This document shows positions 15,184-22,692 of a stretch of DNA of 32,364 nucleotides, in pieces (the first letter of the stretch is position 1; every line of letters begins with the position of its first letter). The notes under the pieces were generated by a model. It had not been told where the DNA came from, did not search any database, and saw only the letters and a program-made list of their open reading frames with translations. This DNA is from Methanomassiliicoccaceae archaeon UBA113. GTDB lineage: Archaea; Thermoplasmatota; Thermoplasmata; Methanomassiliicoccales; Methanomethylophilaceae. The DNA lies in NCBI GenBank assembly GCA_002506175.1, contig DAXB01000021.1, positions 1-32,364 of the forward strand, written 5' to 3'. Both the position numbers and the translations under genes were made by a program.

Positions 15184-16128
15184 ATGCCATACGATGTCAT
15201 CATGATAGGGAAGGAAAGGACGGATTACCTGTTATCCAGAGCTTCAAACTTCAACTATTACAGCTCCAAGGCGGATATTAACGGCATATGCATAGCACTT
15301 TACACCGAGAGTAAGGATCACATCGACATGTGGAACGACAATTTCTATCACATGTCCGAGGGAGTCCGTTCCCACGCCAGGATATTCTGCATCACAGATG
15401 ATACAGTGGATCTTCATGCAGAATATGAGGAATCATCTTACACGATGTTCCTGTTCAACTTCGATTATTATGGGTGGGTCAAGAGCGTAGCACTAGGGAT
15501 TGCCGGAAACATCCTGGAGGATTGCCATGGAGTGTTCTCCGTCCACGGTGCGGCCATCGACTTAGATGGGGCCGCGGTGACACTAATCGCACCCTCGAAG
15601 ACAGGTAAGACCACTCAGTCATGGGGCCTTCTAAGGATGCCCAATTCCCATCTCATCTCCGATGACTGGTATTTCGTCCAGTTCGGACAGGGTAGGCCGA
15701 GGATACACGGTTCCGAGCGGAATTGCTACATAGATGCCGATATCGCAGACGTTTGGGAGGAATATATGCCTCTGGTCGCTGAGGTACGCTTCGATGACAG
15801 GGGAAGGGGCATAGGCAACGTCAGGTGGATAAGGGGCGAAGGCGCGGTCATACCGGAAAGCTCCGTACACATAATCATCCTCCTCAAGAGAGACCGTGAT
15901 GACAGCTCAGTAGTAAGCGAGATCGGTGCTGAAGAGGCCTTGAGATATTTGGAAGATAATGATTTCTGCAATCCCCATCAGCTCATCCGCGATGCGAGGA
16001 GGATGCACCTCAGGTCTGAGTTCTTCCGTGATCTGCTGTCCCAATGCAGGATCTTCATGGTAAACACTGTCTGTTCCGCGGAGGAGTCTCAGGAGAATAT
16101 ACGTTCAGCCATCAGGTCTGTCATCTGA
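15184..16128 (+). CDS. HPr kinase-like P-loop protein
   Basis: The 314-residue protein resembles the C-terminal domain of HPr kinase/phosphorylase. FSVHGAAIDLDGAAVTLIAP precedes Walker A APSKTGKTT (136-144), with SDDWYF following at 159-164 as the acidic catalytic motif. The first 130 residues are not recognised. No HPr or PTS genes are visible. In this fold, relatives phosphorylate small molecules or peptides. The start is ATG 15184, after GGTGAT at 15175-15180, which overlaps the NifX-like stop; an upstream ATG at 15139 would overlap that gene by 41 nt. Tight spacing suggests the pair works together. Confidence 0.7.
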   Translation: MPYDVIMIGKERTDYLLSRASNFNYYSSKADINGICIALYTESKDHIDMWNDNFYHMSEGVRSHARIFCITDDTVDLHAEYEESSYTMFLFNFDYYGWVKSVALGIAGNILEDCHGVFSVHGAAIDLDGAAVTLIAPSKTGKTTQSWGLLRMPNSHLISDDWYFVQFGQGRPRIHGSERNCYIDADIADVWEEYMPLVAEVRFDDRGRGIGNVRWIRGEGAVIPESSVHIIILLKRDRDDSSVVSEIGAEEALRYLEDNDFCNPHQLIRDARRMHLRSEFFRDLLSQCRIFMVNTVCSAEESQENIRSAIRSVI

Positions 16129-16804
16129 ATCTGAACGGTAATGGACTATCTATCGTCATGGAATCCTGTTCTACGATACAATCATAGACAAGAACTCCGA
16201 CGCCTCTGCGGTATGCCTTCTCCAATTCAACGCCAAACTCCTCGTGCGTGGAGTAATTCGGTGAGAATTCCTTCATGCCCTTCATCTGTACAATGAATGC
16301 GATATATGTTTCGAAACCCTCATCTATGGCTTCTTCCAGACCCTTTATGTGTTTCAAACCTCTTTCAGTAGGAGCATCTGGGAACCTGCATTTGCCATCG
16401 AATTCAAGAGTTACGCCCTTTACTTCTACGAATATCTTCCTTTCACCTGATACTATAAAGAAGTCGAAGCGAGAATCTCCGTGTGTGTGCTCGGGATATA
16501 CAGTGGGATCATCACCAAAAAGACCGCATTTGGGGATGAACTCGCCGAATGCCTGGTTTGGGGACTGTGAGTCGATATTGATAAGGATATCCCCTTTGTA
16601 GGCGGCTATAAGATCGTATCTGGTCTTCCTTGTCGGATTATCCGATACGGACAGAACAACAACTGTTTCTGGTATGAGGATCTCTTTACAGCGTCCTGTG
16701 TTCTTCACATGCACCGTCTCAATCCTGCCATCGATCCTAACATGTGCTATGAAACGGTTCGGACGGTCAATGAACGTCCCTAGGACCACTCTTCTGTACC
16801 TCAT
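16121..16804 (-). CDS. sfsA: SfsA family DNA/RNA nuclease
   Basis: The 227-residue protein has the SfsA pattern: an OB-like N-terminal half (GTFIDRPNRFIAHVRIDG, KNTGRCKEILIP) and a PD-(D/E)XK-like C-terminal half with SRFDFFI, IFVEVKGVTLE and FPDAPTERGLKHIKGL. E. coli SfsA was named for sugar fermentation stimulation, but the fold is a nuclease. The stop region overlaps the convergent HPr-kinase-like stop by 8 nt. It is divergent from the DEDDh exonuclease gene with 55 nt between the start codons. Confidence 0.93.
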   Translation of the reverse strand: MRYRRVVLGTFIDRPNRFIAHVRIDGRIETVHVKNTGRCKEILIPETVVVLSVSDNPTRKTRYDLIAAYKGDILINIDSQSPNQAFGEFIPKCGLFGDDPTVYPEHTHGDSRFDFFIVSGERKIFVEVKGVTLEFDGKCRFPDAPTERGLKHIKGLEEAIDEGFETYIAFIVQMKGMKEFSPNYSTHEEFGVELEKAYRRGVGVLVYDCIVEQDSMTIDSPLPFRFR

Positions 16805-16831
16805 CGTATCTATTTCCTGTAATGTCAGAAT

Positions 16832-16840
16832 AGATATATT
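16832..16840. promoter_or_regulatory. Shared TATA region for SfsA (-) and DEDDh exonuclease (+)
   Basis: AGATATATT reads as a TATA-like element on both strands. It is centred about 24 nt before the exonuclease ATG (16860) and about 32 nt before the SfsA ATG (16804). No second AT-rich box is present in the 55-nt gap. The plus transcript would be leaderless. Confidence 0.5.
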
Positions 16841-16859
16841 CCTTCATCATAGCAAAAGT

Positions 16860-17471
16860 ATGGACTTCTTCACATTGGACGACATCCCTCCGGACGAGAT
16901 CTACGTCCTGGATACGGAGACTACGGGTCTCAACGGAGCACCAAAGGATCTCGTAGTCGATGTGGGCATAACAAAAGTCTCCCTCCGCAGGGGGACCGTG
17001 GAGGACGTCTATTCTTCAGTCCTCGGATACGATGTGGACCAATGGGATGAATACCACAGGACTGCATGGATATTCGAGAACACCGACATGTCCCTGGATA
17101 TGGTTAGGGAGGCTCCTCCGGCCATGAAGGTCATTGAAGATGTCCGCCGCATCCTCAAAGGGAAATACGTCACATCATACAACGTGGCCTACGATATGAA
17201 GAAGTTCCTGTACCAGGAGCCCTGGAACCTTAGGGGAACCTTCATCGAGGTCTTCGATATCATGCTTGCTGCAAAGGATGTCTGCAAGCTCCCAAGCCAG
17301 TATTACGGGAGGGAGTACAGGTACCCCAAGTTGGATTATGCATATTCCACCATCGTCGAGGGGGACCCGGCCAATATCAACGGTACGCAGAACCATAGGG
17401 CGCTATCCGATGCTCAGATGGCCTCATATCTCATGATACAGATGTTCAGGGATAAGACCTACAGGCCTTGA
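16860..17471 (+). CDS. DEDDh-family 3'-5' exonuclease (DnaQ-like)
   Basis: The 203-residue protein carries all five residues of the DnaQ/RNase T group: D18 and E20 in VLDTETTG, D112 in YNVAYDMKKF, H179 and D184 in NHRALSDA. It therefore should be an active metal-dependent 3'-5' exonuclease acting on DNA or RNA; the substrate is unknown. The ATG at 16860 lies about 24 nt from a TATA-like element, so the mRNA is probably leaderless. The family is commoner in bacteria than archaea. A relative lacking nearly all catalytic residues is encoded at 30901-31428. Confidence 0.85.
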   Translation: MDFFTLDDIPPDEIYVLDTETTGLNGAPKDLVVDVGITKVSLRRGTVEDVYSSVLGYDVDQWDEYHRTAWIFENTDMSLDMVREAPPAMKVIEDVRRILKGKYVTSYNVAYDMKKFLYQEPWNLRGTFIEVFDIMLAAKDVCKLPSQYYGREYRYPKLDYAYSTIVEGDPANINGTQNHRALSDAQMASYLMIQMFRDKTYRP

Positions 17472-17484
17472 CCGGGAAGCCATC

Positions 17485-18402
17485 ATGATAATCTGTGCCA
17501 GTCGCAGGACGGACATACCTGCGTTCCATTCAGAATGGTTCATGAACAGGATCCGTGCCGGATATGCTCTTGTACGTAACCCCATGTGCAGGAATCTTGT
17601 TGAAAGGGTCAGTCTTGAAAAGAGGGATGTTGATTGCATCTTCTTCATGTCCAAGAACCCCGTCCCGATGGAGAACAATCTTGATGAGATCGATTCTATG
17701 GGATTCGATTACACGTTCCAGGTCACTATCACCCCATATGGGAAGGATATTGAGCCCAATGTACCGATGAAAGCGGATGTAAGCGACTGCTGCAGACGTA
17801 TATCCGAACGTATTGGAAGGGGCAGGATGCTCTGGAGGTACGATCCTGTCATGTTCAATGAAAACATAGATCTCGAATATCACAGGCGTAGGTTTGATAC
17901 GTTATGCAGGGAAGCTTCGGCATGGACCGACAGATGTGTCTTCAGTTTTCTCGATATGTATCGTAAGCTGGAATGCTCCGATATCAAACAATACCGCCCT
18001 GCATCGGCCTCAGAGATGGACCAATTCATGAGGATGGCGGTCAAGACGGCTGAGGAATACGGAATAGATCTCTCGTACTGCTGCTCAAAGACTGAATACA
18101 CCCATTATGGGATTAGTTCAGACGGTTGTTTCGGACCAAAACATCTCAAAATGTTGGATATACCCTATGAAATACCTCAGAAACCGATACGCGAGTGCTG
18201 CGGATGCGTGAAGAGCATCGACATAGGTCAATATGACACATGTATGAATGACTGCGTCTATTGCTACGCTAACAGGCCGGTCTCAGACAGATCCGAGAGA
18301 ATCTACAATCCAGACTCCGAGATGCTTTCGGGTTCTGTCGGTCCGGATGATCTCGTCAGAATGATCGGGGGCAGTCGTATTTCAAAGATAACCGACTATT
18401 GA
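17485..18402 (+). CDS. DUF1848 family protein with radical-SAM-like Cys cluster
   Basis: The 305-residue protein opens with IICASRRTDIPAFHSEWF and contains FMSKNP, VTITPYG and RYDPV(M)F, all typical of DUF1848. Near the end it has ECCGCVKSIDIGQYDTCMND followed by CVYCYA, which includes a CxxxCxxC cluster and the preceding CCGC. The family is found in bacteria and some archaea, with unknown reaction; the Cys pattern suggests a Fe-S cluster of radical-SAM type placed at the C-terminus instead of the N-terminus (inference). It starts 13 nt after the exonuclease stop. An ETF-domain gene follows. Confidence 0.85.
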   Translation: MIICASRRTDIPAFHSEWFMNRIRAGYALVRNPMCRNLVERVSLEKRDVDCIFFMSKNPVPMENNLDEIDSMGFDYTFQVTITPYGKDIEPNVPMKADVSDCCRRISERIGRGRMLWRYDPVMFNENIDLEYHRRRFDTLCREASAWTDRCVFSFLDMYRKLECSDIKQYRPASASEMDQFMRMAVKTAEEYGIDLSYCCSKTEYTHYGISSDGCFGPKHLKMLDIPYEIPQKPIRECCGCVKSIDIGQYDTCMNDCVYCYANRPVSDRSERIYNPDSEMLSGSVGPDDLVRMIGGSRISKITDY

Positions 18403-18441
18403 GTGCAAACAAATAACAACCGAAATACGGATTCACTTATC

Positions 18442-19089
18442 ATGGGGTGCAGCGGAGGTTCATGTTCAACATGCACAGAATGCGACGGAGACGATTGCGA
18501 TCTTCCGCCGGGAATGCTATCAAGATACAGTCTGGATCAATCGACGGCCGCAGGAGCTTTAGTTTGGCTTGAAATCGAAAGTGAAGACAATGGGAAGCCG
18601 TCAGTTTCCCAATGTTCTTTTGATGTGTTATCGATGATATGTTCGTCCAACGAAGGACGTACTTTCGCAGTATTATTCGGCGGTCCAGATCTAAAGGAAT
18701 TGTACTCCCATATTTTCGGTCTCGGAGTAGGGACAATCTATCATGTAAGGGATAAGGGATGCGATATATTCAATCCAGATATCTATTCAAAGATCATTTG
18801 CGATATATCCGAACGCATAGTGCCTGCCGCCATCATTCTTCCCGGTTCCGAACATGGAAACCAACTGGGATGCAGGATATCGGCTTTAACCACCGGGGAG
18901 TTCCGCAGGAATTGCACCGCAGTGAGAATGAGTGGAAATGTGCTGGAAACGGAACCAATTATTATTGAAGATTCCCTGATGTGCAGTCGCATGAGATTCC
19001 CGCGTGTGGCTTCTTTGATGGCTGCTGAATCATTTCATCGCGTTCTGAAAAAAGGAGAGGGGACAGTCATATACTGGCAATCACGTTGA
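18442..19089 (+). CDS. Stand-alone electron-transfer flavoprotein alpha N-terminal domain with Cys-rich head
   Basis: The 215-residue product starts with Cys-rich MGCSGGSCSTCTECDGDDC (CX4CX2CX2CX4C), then follows the EtfA domain I course: GALVWLEIE, FAVLFGGPDLKELY, VGTIYHVRDKGCDIFNPDIY, VPAAIILPGSEHGNQLGCRI and RRNCTAVRM. The EtfA C-terminal FAD-binding domain is absent and no EtfB gene is adjacent. The Cys set could hold a Fe-S cluster. ATG 18442 was chosen; a GTG at 18403 touching the DUF1848 stop would add 13 uninformative residues. Neither start has a clear ribosome site. Electron transfer is inferred; partner unknown. Confidence 0.68.
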   Translation: MGCSGGSCSTCTECDGDDCDLPPGMLSRYSLDQSTAAGALVWLEIESEDNGKPSVSQCSFDVLSMICSSNEGRTFAVLFGGPDLKELYSHIFGLGVGTIYHVRDKGCDIFNPDIYSKIICDISERIVPAAIILPGSEHGNQLGCRISALTTGEFRRNCTAVRMSGNVLETEPIIIEDSLMCSRMRFPRVASLMAAESFHRVLKKGEGTVIYWQSR

Positions 19090-19179
19090 CAATTATTTCA
19101 TTAGATCCATAAAGAAACCTTGAATCCAACAGACCATCTTGAATGCGGTTTGGCGTATTATTGATAGTTCATCAGGTCA

Positions 19180-19189
19180 ATTATTTAAT
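19180..19189 (+). promoter_or_regulatory. TATA box of the secreted protease gene
   Basis: ATTATTTAAT is centred about 28 nt before ATG 19213, so transcription should start at or next to the start codon. No ribosome site precedes the ATG. The message is probably leaderless. Confidence 0.55.
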
Positions 19190-19212
19190 CACTACAGCCT
19201 ATTGTCAGCTTA

Positions 19213-22200
19213 ATGAGAGTCGTCGATAACAAGAAGGTCTGCACGTTTATTGTTGCAGCAATCATCATTCTTGTCATATTGGCGGGGACTTACGCGTTCT
19301 CCGATCAGAAGGATTCCAAAGATATCCCTTCGAGTTTCGACATGCGCAATTCCTATACTGTCACACCTGTCAAGAATCAAGGAACTGTCGGAACCTGCTG
19401 GGCTTTCAGTATATCGGGGGCGCTGGAATCCGAGATCCTTCTTGCGAACGGACAGACGGACACAGTATACATCTCTCCATTGTATGTCGTTGAGAAGTAT
19501 TTCGACACACAATCATACGATCCATATCTCGACAAAGATCAGATCGTATATGCATTCAACAAATACCCAGAACAAACCGGCGGTTCAACTTATAATATGG
19601 TCTATACGATGGTTTCCGACAGAACCGTCATTGCTGCGGAGATCGTGGCACCTTACGTAGAAGTTGAGGAGAATTACGATACGTCGGATATAGACCATGT
19701 CGACCCCTACCTTATGATAACGGGGCTGGAATACCTCGATAATCTGGTCGATGTTGAGATAATCAAGAGGAACCTTTTGAATGGCGAGGCTGGCGTGTTC
19801 TGTTACAAAGCTATCACAAACATGAAAGCAATTGACGGAACCACTACTGAGAATTCAGGAGCTCTTGAGGACGTTTTATGCAATCATGCCGTGACTTTGA
19901 TTGGTTGGGATGACAATTATCCGAAAGAAAAATTCAATCTTACGCCTAAGAACGACGGGGCCTGGTTGGTAAAGAACAGTTGGGGTACCAGTGATACAGA
20001 TAACGGTTACCAGTGGGTTTCATATGAAAGTACGATAGACAGCATCATGTTCTACACGAACATCTGCATCCAGGATGGGTCGAAGATATTGTACTCTTAC
20101 GATAACGGATGCAGTTTCATGGGGGATCTGGTTTTCAGGGACGGCGTATCTATGAGCAACGTTTTCACTGCGGAATGCGACCAGACGTTGGACGGAGCAT
20201 CTTTCATGGCAATGGAAGGCACTTTCGATCCTAGAGGCGAGAAATATGTCATGAAAGTCTATCTCTTGGATAACGATTCGGCGGATCCAACCGATGGGAA
20301 GCTTCTGTACTCCAGTTCCGGAACCGTAACCTGCAACGGATTGCACCATGTAGGTTTCGATGACTGTGGCGGTATAAGAATGAACGAAGGTGACAGATTT
20401 TCCATAGTCATCGATCTAATGAACGAGGGACAATCGGTTATCGTGCCTTTGGACGTCAACGAGGAAATGAACTCTTTCCTGTATTCTTATTCCGTCTCTC
20501 ACACAGGTGAGAGCTGGATCAACGATGGAAGCGGCTGGGAAGATATCAGTGCCTCCGGAGGAACCAACATCAGAATCAAGGCATATGCCACATCCGATGT
20601 CCGTACTGTCGCTGAGATTGTTTCCGATAGCGGAAAGGTAATGGGGTCCTTCCAGTCGATAGAAGATGCGTTGGATTCCTACAAATCCGGATCAATAGTG
20701 CTCAAATGTGATACTGCTGTTGAAGGGCCCATCGTCCTGGACAAGGAGGTCAGTCTGAATCTCAATGGTTTCAAATTGGCTATAACATGTGCTGACGGGT
20801 ATCCGGCCATATCTTCCGATTCGCCCCTTCAGATCAAGAACGGTGTTGTTTCAGTATCAGGATACATGGGGATATCCGTCTGCTCGGATCTGGTCTTGAA
20901 TAACGTGTTGGTTAAAGGTCTCAAGGACGAAACGGAAATCACTTTCCTTGCTCTTTCTGCCGAAGGACGGGAATCAACGATTCATGTGAGCCTCAAATCG
21001 TTCTATACTTGTGCTGATTACGGCTATAACGGTTCAGAAAGCAATATCGGATCGATGGTGATTTCCAATTCGAATGTTAACATATCCGATTCTTATGCGG
21101 GTGCATCCGTCTTCACAGATTGTACGGGGGTTGTGAAGGGATCCAGATTCTTGGCTTTGGCTGAGGTAAACAGTATAATTTCATACATCGGAGCAATGGT
21201 GGATGCAGACAATCGCCCCGAACTTGCTGATTTTACGATATCCAGTTTCCTCTATGGCACTGTGACTGTAGGCAAACCTATAGCATCAGATAGCAACGGA
21301 AAGCTTTATTCGAATATGTGGGCAGCACTCAGAGAAGGCGTAGGAACCGTAACTCTCATCGAAGATGCAGAACACACTGTGTTTTCATCAGTCTTCAAAT
21401 TGGAAGTTCCGTCGGACAGCGAGATCGAATGTCTGGATCTGGCCGGACACTCATTGACTACATACAGACATCCCTACGGAATCTATGTTTCAAAAGACAT
21501 TGCAATCATGAACACAGGCGGACCCGCATCCATAAAGGCCTTCTATCACGCTCCTAAAGCGGCCATATATGTCAACAATGTAACACTGACATACATGGGA
21601 ACCAACATCGAATTGATCTCCGGAGGGGTGCCAATAGAATTGGGCCCCGATTCAATGCTGATATCCGATTCGCAGATTGCATACAGTCACCTCATAGAGG
21701 AACTTTCTGAAACGTTGTTGCTGACTATCGTCAATGATGAGGATGCCTATCATTATGATGTTTCCGGAACATCTAAGGACGGAAGGACCGTCTATTCCGG
21801 AAGGATCGAGTCCGACAATGTCACATCAACTATAATCGGAACCGATAAATCATCGGGACTCGAGACTGTTTCGGTGCACAAGTATCTCGAAGGGGATTAC
21901 ACGGTTACCGAGTATTTCAGAGATGGCAACACGAGTTACAGGGTCGGATATGACAAGAAGGTCATCAGTTCCGAAGGTTATGAGCTCGCCAGGATCACGA
22001 TGACGTATGAAAACGGGGATGCAAAGTGCAAGATTGTGGGACCCCAGCTGTCCAATCACATCGATATGGATGTATGGGAGAAGGTCATCGCGGTCATCGA
22101 CGACATTAGGGGTATCACCCATGATGAGGGGATGGAGACTTCCATCATCATTCAGGCGATCCATTCCAGCAAGTACATCCCGCTATCTTTCTTGAGGCAA

Positions 22201-22626
22201 TCTGCCAATATTTCGCAGATTATTATCAATTCCATCGTTAATATCGATGATTTTGAGTACAAGTGTACTCTAAACATCATGTGCGATAATTGCTTAACCG
22301 TAACCTTACCCGTTGATGCTATACCAGACTGTGATATGCTCTACATGTGCGTTGAATATGCGGATGCGGACAACTCCGGTAGGGAAACCACCGACATTTT
22401 GGGAAACGATTATGCCCTCAGATTCAATCTGTATGGAGACGGCAAGCTGATCGATGGTCTTCTCGGTGCGATATGCCTTGAAGGTCATTATTTCGGAGGG
22501 GACGGCTGCAGGCTGATTCTTGCCGATGGAACAATCGTATCTGCGGATTGGAAGGTTAACGGCTCTGACTTCGAGGTATTGGTGGACGGAACCTCCATAG
22601 TGTGGTTTACCAATGCCTCTGAATGA
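19213..22626 (+). CDS. Large secreted papain-like (C1A) cysteine protease with beta-helix-type repeats
   Basis: The 1137-residue protein has a signal or anchor segment (about residues 9-29), then a C1A catalytic domain: Q56 and C62 in KNQGTVGTCWAFS, H225 in CNHAVTLIGWDD, N255 in LVKNSWGTS. No classical propeptide is seen; residues 30-40 lead straight to the mature-type start IPSSFDMR. A beta-rich domain (about 285-460) follows, like the lectin-like domain paired with C1A in archaeal surface proteases. Two similar beta-helix-type modules follow (about 470-650 and 690-850), then a C-terminal domain. No C-terminal anchor is obvious. Likely a surface adhesin-protease. It is convergent with the P-type ATPase gene. 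Confidence 0.87.
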   Translation: MRVVDNKKVCTFIVAAIIILVILAGTYAFSDQKDSKDIPSSFDMRNSYTVTPVKNQGTVGTCWAFSISGALESEILLANGQTDTVYISPLYVVEKYFDTQSYDPYLDKDQIVYAFNKYPEQTGGSTYNMVYTMVSDRTVIAAEIVAPYVEVEENYDTSDIDHVDPYLMITGLEYLDNLVDVEIIKRNLLNGEAGVFCYKAITNMKAIDGTTTENSGALEDVLCNHAVTLIGWDDNYPKEKFNLTPKNDGAWLVKNSWGTSDTDNGYQWVSYESTIDSIMFYTNICIQDGSKILYSYDNGCSFMGDLVFRDGVSMSNVFTAECDQTLDGASFMAMEGTFDPRGEKYVMKVYLLDNDSADPTDGKLLYSSSGTVTCNGLHHVGFDDCGGIRMNEGDRFSIVIDLMNEGQSVIVPLDVNEEMNSFLYSYSVSHTGESWINDGSGWEDISASGGTNIRIKAYATSDVRTVAEIVSDSGKVMGSFQSIEDALDSYKSGSIVLKCDTAVEGPIVLDKEVSLNLNGFKLAITCADGYPAISSDSPLQIKNGVVSVSGYMGISVCSDLVLNNVLVKGLKDETEITFLALSAEGRESTIHVSLKSFYTCADYGYNGSESNIGSMVISNSNVNISDSYAGASVFTDCTGVVKGSRFLALAEVNSIISYIGAMVDADNRPELADFTISSFLYGTVTVGKPIASDSNGKLYSNMWAALREGVGTVTLIEDAEHTVFSSVFKLEVPSDSEIECLDLAGHSLTTYRHPYGIYVSKDIAIMNTGGPASIKAFYHAPKAAIYVNNVTLTYMGTNIELISGGVPIELGPDSMLISDSQIAYSHLIEELSETLLLTIVNDEDAYHYDVSGTSKDGRTVYSGRIESDNVTSTIIGTDKSSGLETVSVHKYLEGDYTVTEYFRDGNTSYRVGYDKKVISSEGYELARITMTYENGDAKCKIVGPQLSNHIDMDVWEKVIAVIDDIRGITHDEGMETSIIIQAIHSSKYIPLSFLRQSANISQIIINSIVNIDDFEYKCTLNIMCDNCLTVTLPVDAIPDCDMLYMCVEYADADNSGRETTDILGNDYALRFNLYGDGKLIDGLLGAICLEGHYFGGDGCRLILADGTIVSADWKVNGSDFEVLVDGTSIVWFTNASE

Positions 22627-22692
22627 CCTAGGGTCAGGGGCAGGCGGGACCGTTTCAACAATCCTGTCTGCGAAATATTCCTCAAAGATAAT

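Noticed and set aside
18759..18968. Small frames inside and opposite the ETF-domain gene
   Set aside because: They are shadows of the ETF-like frame, which carries the recognisable sequence.
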